From: Owenia fusiformis
Taxonomy: Eukaryota > Annelida > Polychaeta > Sabellida > Oweniidae
Reading direction: 5' to 3'
Assembly (NCBI GenBank): GCA_903813345.2
Contig: CAIIXF020000011.1
Location: 22,861,754-22,925,753 of the forward strand
DNA length: 64,000 nt
This document shows positions 12,501 to 23,114 of the stretch, one piece after another. Under the pieces are notes generated by a model that worked only from the letters and a program-made list of their open reading frames with translations, was not told the origin of the DNA and did not search any database. The stretch's first letter is position 1; every line of letters starts with the position of its first letter. The position numbers and the translations under genes were made by a program.

Positions 12501-15500
12501 TATCCACGAATGGATATGATATCTGCACGAGTGAGCGTAGCGAGAGATTAAAATCATATCACGAGTAAATCATAGGATGTTCTTTATATTCCATAGTTAA
12601 AGTCATCATCAGAATCTTCGGGAATTAAGTGATCTAAAACGAATTTTCCAAACGATACGGCGATATTGACACTTAGCCTCGTTTTGAGTCTAAAGTAGCA
12701 AAAATCCATAAACCATGGCATACGGCGCCGCATGTCATGGCTAAAACACCGTATGCTATGGTTAAGTGAAAATTTGCCAAAAATATCATATTTTACCACT
12801 GATTTCAAAAATACCGTTTTTATTTTGACATGTTATCCTATGGATATCATGCTAACTATGGAATAATATAGGAATATCCTATGGCTCTGAAAAAATATCA
12901 CTTATATCTATGAGTGGATATTGATATCTTCGCGAGTGAGCGCAGCGAATGAGTGAAGATACTGATATCCATGAGTGGATATAAGTGATATTTTTGAAAA
13001 ACTATAGGATTGTCCGTTTCATCCCATTGGGAATTATTATCCAGCGAACATTGAATAGTCAGATAAATTGCAATGGAAATTCCATTTCGTCTGACATTTT
13101 GATTGCGATAATTCAACGAAAGTCATATACGTGACGTAACAGAGTGGTTTGTATTTAATGCGAACGCCGTAAAAACAGGATCCCAAAAAATAAAAATATA
13201 TAATAAATATATAATTCAATTCAATTCAATTCAATTCAATTTATTTCATATTTCTTATATAATATACACTATAAAAACAAGCCGCTAGACACCCTAGTGG
13301 GTATATGTTGCGGTCTAACAGAAATCATTTAAATGACATCTAGACTACATATAAAAGAAAACACTTATATTATGTTACATGTAGGTATATAAAAATGGTA
13401 TTAACAATTAATCTAAGGATGTACAATGTAAAAATGTTACAAAAATCAGGTATCAGTATAAAATCAACAGTATAGTATGATATTGGTATTATACATTATC
13501 GATAGATGAGTAGTTTTTTATATGAAGATTTGAAAATGTTTAGAGTGGAGCATTTTTTAATATCATGTGGTAGAGCATTCCAAAGATTAGGACCTAGATA
13601 GCGAAGGGAAAGTTTAGAGCATTTAGGGATATGAAAATAATGCAATTGTCTTGTGTAATGATGATGAATATTAATGTTGATATCAAACAAGTCTTGAAAT
13701 AGATTTTTTGGAAGACTGGGGTGCTTATTAAAGATTTTGTACATGAACTGACCAGTACAATATCTGTTGACATCAAAAATATTTAATATGTTAAGATCTT
13801 CAAATAAGGGAGCGGAGTGAGAAAGTCTATCCTTATTTAAAGCTAGCCTTAAGAATTGTTTCTGCAGTTTATGTAGACGATCATAAAATGATTTAAATGT
13901 GTTACCCCAGATTATGTTGCAATAATTTAATTGAGAGTGTATCAATGAGTAGTAAATTGTTTTGAAACTGTCTATTTGAAGTAGATGTTTAATGTGATAA
14001 AGAGAACCAATGACGCGAGAAATCTTTGTTTCAATAGATTTTATGTGCTCTTTAAATTTCAAGTTTTTATCAATAATAATTCCAAGAAAGTCAATTTTAT
14101 CCCGGAAATTTATGTTCTCATTGCGTATTTTGAGATTCAGATTTGTTTGATTTTTTTGGGGTCCAAATAGAATAGCATTGGTTTTGCCAATATTAAGTGA
14201 AAGTTTGTTTGCTTTTATCCAGTCATCTATTGAATTCAAGTTTGCATTAGTTCATTTAAATCATAATCACTATCAAGAAGATTGGTGTCATCAGCAAACA
14301 TAATAAATTTTAGATTAGGGTCAACAAAAGGCAGATCATTTATGTAAAGAATAAATAATAGTGGTCCAAGCACCGAGCCCTGCGGAACACCACAATTTAG
14401 AGATGATTGTTTAGATTCATAATTGTTAATGGTGACATATTGTTTGCGGTCTTTTAAATAACTTTCAAACCAGGACTTAGCTATTCCTCTGATGCCATAA
14501 TATTCAAGTTTTTGTATCAAAATGTCATGATTAATAGTGTCAAAGGCCTTGGAAAAATCTAATGTTATGCCAATGCTCGTTTTCCCCAAATCAGTTGATT
14601 TTCGAATTTGTTCAATGAAATATAAAATGGCCATGTAGGTAGAGTTGAATTTCTGAAATCCAAATTGATAAGTAAAAATAATTTCAAAACGTTCTAAAAA
14701 ACCAGTGAGTTTGGCGTGCATGAGCTTTTCTAACAATTTAGAAAATACCGATAAAACTGAAATTGGTCTATAGTTCGAAGGATTTGTAGTGACTCCTTTT
14801 TTAAATACAGGTGTTACTTTGGCCAATTTGAGGGCGTCTGGAAAAATACCAGATTTAAAAGATAAGTTAAATATATACAAGAGCGGATCAATTAAAAACT
14901 GTCTTACAGACTTAATAAGTGATGGTAGAATCCCATCAGGTCCAGGCGAGGAAGATTTTAGAAGACATATTTCTAATTCAAGCTCAATTTTTGAGGTCTT
15001 TTTGAGATAAATAGATGATTGAACTTTTTGAGCTCTTGCTAGGTATTCATAAACAATCGTTTTGCTGAATTAATAAAAAAAATTGAAAAAATCAAAACCA
15101 TCGAATATCACTTTTGAAACCATCGAATATCAATTTGAAACCATCGAATATCACCTTTCAAAAAGTGATATTCGATGGTTTCAAAAGTGATATTCGATGA
15201 TTTGGAAATTGTTTGCTAAAATATATCTTCATCCACGTATCAATTATATCTTCACGTGATATTCGATCTATATCCTTGTAACCATGGGATAAATATATAA
15301 GGGTTATGTACTGGGAGGTTTTGGATACGGGGTTTTTCCAGAGGGAGATATGCATATCTACCTGAGGGACCGTAGGGACAGAAAGTAGATGTGCATATCT
15401 CACGAGGGATGAACCCAATATCCAAACCGACCGTACATAACTGCTTTATCCTATACCAAGTAGAGTTTTCAGTAGTACAAGGTGTAAAAAATAAACAAAT

Positions 15501-17897
15501 CATTCATATGCAAAGTCATTTTATTGCATTTCCACTTTTTGGAAGCGGGAAGATACGCCCCGAAGCGGGAAGATATGCACCGAAGCGGGAGATATGACGG
15601 GAGATGTGGAGGTTCTTGATATGGAAACCTCAAAATCAGGATACGGGATATATCTTACCAACTTATCTCCCTAAAACCCTACTTGGCATAGGATAAATCA
15701 AGATAATTTCTACTCGCATCTAGTCTATTCCACATGTTTGGGAAAAGTGTACAGGAAAATCTCCATGTTCAATTGATGTATGATCAACCCTCATAGGGGT
15801 CAATCCAGTTGTCCGAAACCCAGTTGTCCGAAACTCAATTCTCCGAAACCCAGTTGTCTGAAACCAAGTTCTCCGAAAATTAGGGGATCTTATCAAAAAA
15901 TACAATTTCTTAAAACGAATCTTGTCGCAACCTCTGCGAATCACGACAGCATAACATTTGAATCACGTTGACATCATTGCAAAATTAGGCTAAATATGCT
16001 AAGTCAAGACGTTAATTAGCCCACGAAAGTTCATGGGTAACTTGAGAACTACAAAATACAACCAAATACTTTTCGAACGTACAATAGCAATATTTCTCAC
16101 CCAACGTCTTCATAGTTTTAGGAACGTATTTTAAACGCATGATAGCCAAATATATCAAGATACTATATCTGCCTAAATGAAGTTATCTAGTGTTGACAAA
16201 GTTTTGAAATATATTTTATCCAGATCCATCAGAAATTAACTTAGCCAATACATTTGTTCATAAGAATTCTTTAATTCTACCTCGTTCCCAATACGTCCTC
16301 AGACAGACAAGAAATTGAAGTCACACCCGTTTGTTTGCGTGGCATATTTATACGTATACACACTTTCTCTGATTATTGTCAAACAAATACATTTCAGGAG
16401 AAGAACATAAAAAACAAATGCCTGAAACGAATGCCGAAATATAAATCCCAAGTGATTAAGTTTAGAATGTTTTATTCTTTTACGATTTGATAAGAGACTG
16501 AGACTAAGAAATTAAATGCGACGAAATATTTTGACAACGTAATTTGTATATCTGTTTTATTCTTAAAGTTCTATGCGATACCTTATTTTATCTGTTTCAA
16601 AATGTTTCATTTTATTTTGCCTATATAAAAGAGATTGAAGAAGATAAGATAAACTGTTCCGTAATATATATTGTGTTTTAATAACCTTTTTTAGAATCAC
16701 AATGTAAAATAAATCTCCCGTTCCTGCCATTCTGGTAACGCCATACAATGGATGCAATTCAAAGTGAGAGAGAGAGATCTATGAATATCAGAATGCGTCC
16801 ATGCCATTAATTTGGCCAAATACATGGCATGAAACTGACGTAAGCTTAAGTAAGCTACGCCCCCCCCCCTTTCTCTGGTAAATTATGACTTTATTTTTCG
16901 GAGTAATGGGTTTCGGACAACTGGGTTTCGGGGAATTGGGTTTCGGACAACTGGGTTTCGGACAACTGGGTTTCGGACAACTGGGTTTCGGACAACTGGG
17001 GTGTCAATATATACGAATCGAATGTATTCTCGTGTGCATTACAATATCCACATTGAAACATTTTTGGCCTGCAATGGACGTATAATGAATTAGAATATGA
17101 GGCCGTGTTATCATTCTAATGTAAAGTCATGGTATTTACTGTAGTATTGGGTTGCAAGTTAATATCAGATTCAATGCAAATTAATCATCTAATATCAGAT
17201 GCGCGATCAGTCCAATAATCTAATTTCAGGTCATCAGTTCGATATCTAGCACTTGTTCTAACGACACGGTATTACTAGACTATCATATTATAAATACACA
17301 CAGATATAAAACAATCAAACTGGTACACGATATAAGCACGACTGCTCTTTCAATTGAGTATAAATGTTGATAAACTTACCCGGAAGCCAAGACATACACG
17401 TTTAGACGATGCTATTTTCAGTTCAGTGTAAGAGTAAATGCCCGGATATCGAGGCTTTTTCGTGTAAAGTTTTAACTACGCATCTAAAATCGGGTTATAT
17501 TGCGTGTAGAATTTATCGATATCAGGGCCGCTACATGCCAGTGAAAATACCAATATAACAAATAATGTGGCCCACACAATACACTGCCCATATCATTAAA
17601 AATTTTACTTGACTTTACTTTTTAGATCTGAGGCCAGATAATGGACAGGACTTAGCATATTGGACAAGTGGTCACAATTTGGGGACTTTTGGTAGTGAGT
17701 ATGAATGGCTAACAACTGGACGACGTTTCAATTACTCACGTTTCCTTTATCAAGGAGTGCGTCGTCCTCCTGGTGCAGTACTGCTGTATGAGTCTAGAAC
17801 GGGTAATAATGTTGATACAGGAGCTCCATACTGGGGTTGGCTCGATCGGACCCAAGGAGAACAATTAAGATCCATATGTATGCATTATATTGTATAG
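3527..17897 (+). CDS. C-type-lectin-like secreted or type II membrane protein, three exons
   Basis: Recognisable exons are 3527-3656, 4442-4636 and 17626-17897. The joins have GT-AG borders (donors GTGAGT and GTATGT; acceptors TTTTCCAG and CTTTTTAG) and both introns are phase 1 with matching phases. The N-terminus is a ~20-residue hydrophobic stretch (MLMIALYIFVGCALTFS), a signal peptide or membrane anchor; an upstream exon remains possible because the frame stays open to 3506. The lectin fold is seen as SSQC..F, then DDVCYMFV, the helix WSDAIVLC and LLVIDNEDDQQAI (exon 2), and LAYWTSGHNLG, EYEW and WGWLD..SIC (exon 3). The calcium/sugar motifs EPN or QPD and WND are absent, and the Cys normally before the final SIC is not seen, so sugar binding by the classical site is unlikely. 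The stop after SICMHYIV is taken as the end; a donor-like GTATGC lies in the last codons. Intron 2 is 13 kb of mobile elements. Confidence 0.7.
4021..4275 (+). repeat. Helentron-like core monomer fragments
   Basis: Degenerate copies of the ~165 bp core (phrases TTTGGACCAAATTCC and TATTTCAGTTATCAAAGATT) lie in intron 1 of the lectin-like gene without recognisable element ends. Confidence 0.5.
4637..5870. other. intron sequence, nothing recognised
   Basis: This start of the large second intron of the lectin-like gene holds no coding exon, tandem array or strong inverted repeat that I can see. A short low-complexity run of CACCAAACACC words lies near 5090-5130. Confidence 0.5.
7060..7240 (-). 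pseudogene. mariner-type transposase C-terminal remnant (minus copy)
   Basis: Read on the minus strand, this segment gives fragments resembling the end of mariner-type transposases: a FxLRxxxxxxF block, then an EQLK-like stretch and an acidic IRTEI-like helix. It is full of frame breaks and lies head-to-head with a second, better preserved copy on the plus strand, so the element is partly an inverted duplication of its own 3' end. Confidence 0.45.
7452..7655 (+). pseudogene. mariner-type transposase C-terminal remnant (plus copy)
   Basis: The 66-residue open frame contains IFLCGYFKECF, then LEQLKGNIQREIQNIPPELL and VAVRIQAVIE. This is the order seen at the end of mariner/Tc1-like DDE/D transposases (FFLWGYLK, then LKxxIxxEIxxIPxExL and a final RxxxCI block). 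The catalytic core upstream is not recognisable, so the protein cannot be functional. Confidence 0.6.
9941..10720 (+). repeat. irregular tandem repeat with a Helentron-like 3' end
   Basis: A ~55 bp block containing AGAAATCTACAATATTAGAA occurs at 9945-10000 and again at 10167-10222, and GGGGGTCTTTTGAAGATTG occurs near 10037 and 10408. The segment 10477-10629 is an imperfect palindrome (arms TATTATGA..CTGGGGCCA), which explains open frames on both strands. It ends with TTATCCCCTCAAACTTTGTT and CAATGGGATAA, the 3' tail of the Helentron-like family. Confidence 0.45.
10811..11105 (+). mobile_element. Helentron-like repeat, copy 5 (5' part)
   Basis: GGCAACTCCATGGAGTAGC followed by AAATCCCAATGAACA marks the 5' end. 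The copy is cut by the 6.4 kb element that starts at 11112. No core array or 3' hairpin is seen on the other side of that insertion. Confidence 0.45.
11815..11962. repeat. long near-perfect hairpin
   Basis: The arms are about 65 bp. The left arm contains GGAGGTTTTGGATACAGGGA and TATCCCGAGGG, and the right arm is its inverse. Related but diverged palindromes occur at 15301-15443, so this is a dispersed fold-back family. Confidence 0.75.
12340..12500 (+). repeat. left arm of an inverted repeat flanking a LINE
   Basis: The segment from TATCCCATGGTTGCAAGGA through TTTAGCAAACAATTT to ACCATCGAATATCAC is repeated in inverted orientation at 15090-15295. The two arms enclose palindromes and a 5'-truncated LINE, suggesting that the LINE landed inside a fold-back element. 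A short hairpin, GCGGGCAGAT..ATCTGCCCGC, lies just outside at 12293-12320. Confidence 0.65.
12888..12996. repeat. palindrome with GAGTGAGCG core
   Basis: Arms of about 45 bp share AAAATATCACTTATATC and GAGTGGATAT, with the centre around CGCGAGTGAGCGCAGCG. A related, less regular palindrome with GAGTGAGCGTAGCGAGAG lies at 12490-12575. Confidence 0.65.
13213..15065 (-). mobile_element. 5'-truncated LINE (CR1/L2/Jockey-like)
   Basis: This is the 3' part of a non-LTR retrotransposon on the minus strand. It holds reverse transcriptase from the GPDGI block to the C-terminal domain, a ~255 bp 3' UTR and a short 3' tail of five ATTGA units (13215-13240). Such pentamer tails replace poly(A) in several CR1/L2-like clades. 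The 5' end stops inside the RT domain at about 15065, a typical truncated insertion. It lies inside a fold-back element. Confidence 0.75.
13496..15060 (-). pseudogene. LINE reverse transcriptase, truncated and frameshifted
   Basis: Read from 15060 down, an open frame without a start gives SSSPGPDGILP and LAKVTPVFKKG, then YRPISVLSVFSKLLEK (RT 1-2), LDFSKAFDTINHD (motif A), GVPQGSVLGPLLFILYIND (motif B) and the FADD box in IMFADDTNLL (motif C). A frameshift near 14238 separates this from a 247-codon frame beginning NSIDDWIKANKLSLN and containing FLGIIIDKNLKF, the RT thumb and C-terminal domain. Endonuclease and ORF1 are missing, so this copy is dead. The RT style is that of the Jockey/CR1/L2 group; the clade needs a tree. 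Confidence 0.8.
15090..15720 (-). repeat. right arm of the fold-back repeat and related palindromes
   Basis: 15090-15295 is the inverted counterpart of 12340-12500. Within it, 15137-15181 is a small hairpin with arms GAAACCATCGAATATCA. 15301-15443 and 15600-15710 carry diverged copies of the GGTTTTGGATAC module. A repeated GAAGCGGGAAGATA word is at 15540-15590. Confidence 0.6.
15805..16999. mobile_element. MULE-like non-autonomous element with tandem-15-mer TIRs
   Basis: The left end is an array of a 15-mer, CCAGTTGTCCGAAAC (15805-15878, about five units). The right end is the same unit inverted, GGTTTCGGACAACTG (16905-16999, about six units). The flanks are GGGGTCAAT (15796-15804) and GGTGTCAAT (17000-17008), a 9-bp direct repeat with one mismatch. 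Nine-bp duplications point to Mutator-like elements, some of which have repeat-built ends. The ~1 kb interior has no credible gene and contains an 11-bp C run. The reading FGQLG repeated in one frame is only the 15-mer translated. Confidence 0.6.
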
Positions 17898-17899
17898 TA

Positions 17900-18935
17900 T
17901 ATTGTCATACTATGTAGGTAAAAATACAGAAGCAACAGAAATTATTGTCTTTTGTTTTTGCAAAGATATACAGTTGTTTATTATATTTTCAAGCCAGATA
18001 TAATTAGGTAGACATAGTCGGCAAATTGGCACTAAATAAGACAAAGCATACATTACTTGTAACTTAGTGCCACTAACTCAGACATTACATATATGACCTT
18101 AATTAGACAAAAATGGTAGTCAAACTGTTACAAAAGCCTTGTAACTTGGCAAGCATGGTAAACAAACTGTTACTTAAGTCAGAATAACATACATTAGCTG
18201 TAACACCAAGCATAGGCAAACTGTTACTAAAGTCAGACATAACATACATTATACCTTATAACTAGGCAAGTGTGGTAAACAAACTGTTACTAAAGCCAGA
18301 CATAACATACATTATACCTTATAACTCGGCAAGCGTGGTAAACAAACTGTTACTAAAGTCAGACATAACATACATTATACCTTATAACAGTATAACTAGG
18401 CAAGCGTGGTAAACAAACTGTTACTAAAGCCAGACATAACATACATTATACCTTATAACTCGGCAAGCGTGATAAACAAACTGTTACTAAAGTCAGACAT
18501 AACTATATTACCTTATAACTGGGCAAGCCTAGGTAAACTGTTACTAATGCCACATAACATACATTACCTTGGAACTGTGCAAGAGTGGTAGGCAAAGTGC
18601 CACTATGTCAGATACATTACCTTGTAACTCGGCAAGGGTGGTAGGCAAAGTGCCACTATGTCAGATATATTACCTTGGAACTGTGCAAGAGTGGTAGGCA
18701 AAGTGCCACTATGTCAGATACATTACCTTGTAACTCGGCAAGGGTGGTAGGCAAAGTGCCACTATGTCAGATATATTACCTTGTAAATGGGCAAATATCA
18801 CAGGCAAAGTGCCACTATGTCAGATACATACCTTGTAACTAGGCAAATATCACAGGCAAAGTGCCACTATGTCAGATACATACCTTGTAACTGGGCAAGA
18901 GCTGTAGGCAAACTTTCACTGAAGTCAGACATTGT
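17900..18935 (+). repeat. minisatellite, ~63 bp and ~53 bp units
   Basis: The upstream part (about 18100-18560) is built of ~63 bp units containing CAGACATAACATACATTATA and GGTAAACAAACTGTTACTAA. The downstream part (about 18590-18930) has shorter ~53 bp units with GGCAAAGTGCCACTATGTCA. The two subtypes share the frame GTAACT-GGCAAG-GTGGTA, so one derives from the other. It begins just after the last recognised lectin exon. Confidence 0.8.
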
Positions 18936-19765
18936 ATTCTGTATGGTCTAAGCAATTGTATCTGAAAATTCAAATTGAGCTCAATAAGCAAAATTAGATT
19001 AAATTAATTTCAACCATCCATATGAGAGTATTAAGATGGTCGATGACAGTATTAACTATATGTGCTTTCAAGGTAAAAATATTTCCCATTATTCATTTTG
19101 CAGTTACTAAGTCACCTTTGTGAATTTTGATTGAGATGGGTATAAAGTTTAATAAACTAAGTTTCAAAAATGATTGGCTTTTGCAAAATAAAGGGTGATT
19201 AAGAGATGCTGCTACCATAGCACCAGAGGGAGTAAACAACTACATAATCAGGCAATGGAGGTCCTATGCCTGATAAACTTGAAACAGAATCAAGTAAGCT
19301 TATTCTAGTATATACATGTATTGCAAAGTTTACTTGCTGTACAGGAGCGCCTCATCACCATAATTTTTTGAATTTTATTTTCAAATGACTCAAACAAACC
19401 AAAAGTGCCCAGAACTTTCACGCAATCGCATTTTGATAATGGTAAAATTTTCTGGAGGAAGGATACCCTCAAGTATCCTACACCTACCAAGCCCGTCCTG
19501 AAGTAAAGAGTAAACTACATGTACTTAACATCCCTTAAATATTGTTTTACATTATTTTGAATTGCTTGAATACTAAATAGAAGTATTTCAATCACATCTT
19601 GAAGTGAAAATAATATCAGGTGTACCATATCACATACAGAAATGGTAAGATATTTATAAAAAATCTGGGAAAAAGAGGGGAGTGGTCGCCCCAACGCTCT
19701 CTCCCTTCCGATGCCAATGGTATATGGAATGGTACATTCTAAGCATTTCAAACTATAATTTGTTA
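18936..19765. other. no recognisable gene
   Basis: No exon-like segment, array or strong palindrome is seen here. Short open frames on the minus strand have no recognisable content. Confidence 0.45.
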
Positions 19766-21105
19766 ATCAACAAAGGTTCATGTGCAGTATGGCAAGTGAT
19801 TTTAGATGGTCATATCTTTCACCATTAGTACTTTCTGGCCATAAATACAGTGGTTTTTATTAAAACAATATGTTTTCTTTCAAGAGAAGTCCCCATGATA
19901 ATAAAATATCATTCAAACTCTCTGAAAAATTATGATTTAGGACCCCACCTTGGCACTTTTAAAAAAAATGTTAGGCTTATTTTCTAAAAAGAGGATCTTG
20001 TTTTTCTCAATTTATCCATACTGAAAGTTTCTTCTACACTATATTTACAACTTCTGAATAGGATATTGGTATTGAAATGTGTTAAAGTTAAAAACCATGT
20101 ATCCCATGTTATTTACCCATAAAGGGAAAACTCGTGCTATCCATTGTTTTCAGCATAATTTTGGTCATCGAAAATTGAAATCTCCAAAACTAGACTTTCA
20201 ATACCATTCTACTTTTGAAGAAGTTTTAGACCCCTTTTTGAATAATCCTTTCATGCAATAAAAATCAGAAAATGAGATCCTCTTTTGAGTAAATAGGTTT
20301 AACATTTTGAAAAATTTGTTGACATTCATAATTTTTGATTGATATTTTTATCATCATGGGCACTTCACTTGAAAGAAAACATTATTATTTAACAAGTGAA
20401 AATGAAGGCTCATGTGATGGAGATGTTTGCAGTGTTGTAATGAATTGTATTGATAAATAGGGATGCTTACTTTTAAAGCGGTTGTAATTTACCGAACGGC
20501 AAAAGTAGAAAAAAATCTGAACATTTTGAACTGATTAAGATCTTTAAATTGTGAAGGTCTGAGTACCTGGACCTCTTAGAAAACATCCAAACATATCAAA
20601 AAGTGAAGATGGGTCAATTTGATTCTCGTTCTCCGAAGATATTAATATAAAATAGTTAAATGTTCGGAGTTTTTTTAATGCTGTAAATTGTTCACAATTC
20701 TAAATCAAAAAGTCACTCGTATTTCTGTCAGATTTAGGAAATCATGTTGCCGAAAATCAGTGCACAGTTTTCATGGTGTTGTTTGAAACCCTCTCTAACG
20801 CAATTTTATTATAAACTAACACCTTAGGATTAAACTTTTGCTTGAGGAATTAACTCATTTTCATCAATAAATATTAACCCATCATGTTTTCTACTAGCTG
20901 CTAGTAGTAAACCTGAGTCTCAGTAGTAAACTAACGTTTAAACCTCAGTCCATTGTCGTTATCACTTACTAAACCCAAGTGAGATGGCTCTTGCCTCAGC
21001 ACGAGCCAATAAAAAACACTGTATTTATGGCCAGAAAGTACTCATGGTGAAAGATATGACTGTCTAAAATCACTTGCCATACTGCACATGGATCTTTTAC
21101 AAAGA
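19766..21105. repeat. long imperfect inverted repeat (fold-back element)
   Basis: The left arm 19770-20010 pairs with 21000-21100 (shared CAGTATGGCAAGTGATTTTA and TTTCTGGCCATAAATACAGT) and then with 20265-20395 (shared AGAGGATC and TTTTCTTTCAAG). The right arm is therefore split by a ~600 bp stretch (20396-20995) absent from the left arm, probably a later insertion. No gene is seen inside. Confidence 0.6.
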
Positions 21106-21276
21106 AAATTGCTTTTTTGTGGGGGTGGGGGGTGAAATCTGCAATGCGATCGCACCCATCGCTCCTCCTGGGCTCCTGGCTATGCCCATGGGAAGTATCT
21201 GATGAAAACATTAGTTCAGACACAACACGAGACTTGATATCATTCACTTTGAGGGAGGAGTACCCACACAAAAATC

Positions 21277-22245
21277 ATTTCATAATCATTAGCTAATGAT
21301 TATTGAATCCTTCAGGAATTAATCAGAAAACCTGAAGAATTTAACAGCAACGTCTGATTAGTTTCTGAATAATTAACTGAATTGTTTCTGAATGATTAAT
21401 AATCTGAATAGTTACTGAATAATTAAAGATTTGTTTCTGAATGATTAACTTGGAATTTTTTATTCCGAATTGTTACTGAGTGATTAACGATTTGTTTCTG
21501 AATGATTACCTAAAAGTCCATGATTTAGAATGAGAAACCCCACATTGGCAGACGTTAAAATTTGGTTAAGATGTGAGAGAATTATTTGTCTAATAAAAGT
21601 GAGCATAAACAACCTGAAGGGTGGCTAGACTATCGTGAAACTTGATCAACATAATCATAAAGGTATGTAGAACATGTTTAGATTGAAACTTATTCATATT
21701 TATCTCTTCTATTCTAATGAATTTGAATTCAAGATATTTTTTTTGAATTTGATCAATTTTGGGTTGTTCCCCATACATGATTAGGCACAAACACTCATTT
21801 TAGCCCTAGGTTTCTGAGCAGATAAATATAAATTAATTTGGAGTATATGTCACCTCGATATGTGCATGTATTAGTCAGAATAATACAAGACAGCTCCAGG
21901 AGAGGCAACAGGGTCTTGATAAAGAAGAAAATGAGTCAGATAACCTGAATAATTACTGAATAATTAACGATTTGTTTCTGAATAATTAACGGTTTCTTTC
22001 TGAATAATTACCGATTTGTTTCTGAATAATTATTGATTTGTTTCTGAATAATTAACTATTTGTTTCTGAATAATTACTGAATGATTACTGAATGATTAAC
22101 GAAGAAAGAAATCAGTGTTTCATTAAATTCACAATCATTAGCTAATGATTACCCTGAATGATTATCTCATTTGCATGTCAAATTGCTATACTATTTGTTA
22201 CCTATTTGTTTCATAATCATTAGCTAATGATTACCCTGAATATGT
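21277..22245. repeat. repeat with GAATAATTAACG arrays and a thrice-used palindrome
   Basis: The 16-bp perfect palindrome ATCATTAGCTAATGAT occurs at 21285-21300, 22134-22149 and 22216-22231, close to both edges. Between the copies are two arrays (about 21350-21510 and 21945-22105) of a ~22 bp unit, TTTGTTTCTGAATAATTAAC. The middle (21520-21940) is unrelated AT-rich DNA. The palindromes look like the ends of a small mobile element. Confidence 0.55.
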
Positions 22246-23114
22246 ATGCTATTATTTTGACCTGGGTAGGCCTTACTCGAGTCTCTAGCCAATACTTGGC
22301 TAGAGGGGATTCATCTGGAATACTGTGAACTCTATTTGAAAAAAGCTGCCGGGGTGTCATAAATTTATTGAATATTTTAAAAATCGCCAGATAAATAAAT
22401 CATTAATCAAACCGGACCCAGCTCGGCTCCTTGATGAGATATGACATGATTTCATCAGGATTTCGTCTAAAATTAAAACAAAATGGCTCCAAGAAAAATG
22501 GCGATGTTCGAAAACTGGACGAAATGTCGTTACGTCTGACATTAGTAACTGGCTGTAAATTCTAAGTTAGCGATCCAGAAGATGTGAACTAATACACTGA
22601 TCACTTTGTGTATGTTTTGGAATTTTTGGTGAGGTAATAAGACCAAAACTCGCAATTCAAATTGTGATGTGGAAAAATGGCGGACATATGATTTCAAATT
22701 TTATGATTACGACATGACCAGTTGTTCATGCAGGAATATATCTGTACTGGAAGGCCACGATACAGTGGCCTTAGAAGAAGGTAAGGTAGGCCTAGGCCTA
22801 TTTTGTATCATTCATGCCGAGCATTCATGTCATGATCTAAGTAACAGTTATTGGCTATATGAATGAGATGATGTCAATCCCACACTTTCAACCACTACAT
22901 TTAATTGAATCAAAATTCAGCTTTGAACACAAACCTTTAGATATTTTAATTCTAGATAATCTACTTACAAATGTGTAGATTTTGTACTTTCCGCCAAGTG
23001 CACGAGATTTAGCGAGAGATCTCGAGAAGAAGCCTGATATCCGTCTGTTCGTCGCCCGGTGAAAATTTTAAAAATTTTCGCATTTTTGGTGATTTTTAGT
23101 AAAATTACACTGTG
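22246..23114 (+). promoter_or_regulatory. upstream region and probable 5' UTR of transportin-3
   Basis: No TATA box is evident near the gene start. AAAATGGCGGACAT at 22673-22686 matches the YY1-like AAnATGGCGGC element that often sits at transcription starts. It is followed by a possible short non-coding or alternative first exon ending at a GAAG|GTAAGG donor near 22780. The stretch 22980-23114 (GAGATCTCGAG and TTCGTCGCCCGG) is richer in GC and is the likely leader just before the start codon. Promoter position is an inference. Confidence 0.35.

Larger units (their letters stand above)
11112..17543. mobile_element. 6.4 kb non-coding TIR element with CACTGG ends
   Basis: The left end CACTGGCATGTAGCG and the right end (inverted) are identical over 15 bp, and GGYCCTG follows on both sides after a small indel. 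Directly outside is a perfect 6-bp direct repeat, AAAATA (11106-11111 and 17544-17549), a likely target duplication. The span includes several palindromic modules, a LINE and a MULE-like insert, and no transposase is visible. It fills the 3' half of the large intron of the lectin-like gene and ends 82 bp before exon 3. CACTG ends recall CACTA elements, but those give 3-bp duplications, so the superfamily is open. Chance pairing of a 15-bp TIR with a 6-bp repeat is unlikely but possible. Confidence 0.5.

Noticed and set aside
16885-17085. Open frame with GFGQL repeats
   Set aside because: Direct translation of the tandem 15-mer in the right TIR of the MULE-like element.
18000-18935. CRISPR-like array
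   Set aside because: Units are contiguous variants without unique spacers, in an animal genome; it is a minisatellite.
22669-22866. 65-codon frame upstream of transportin-3
   Set aside because: Starts without ATG and has no recognisable domain; at best part of a leader exon, noted under the upstream region.
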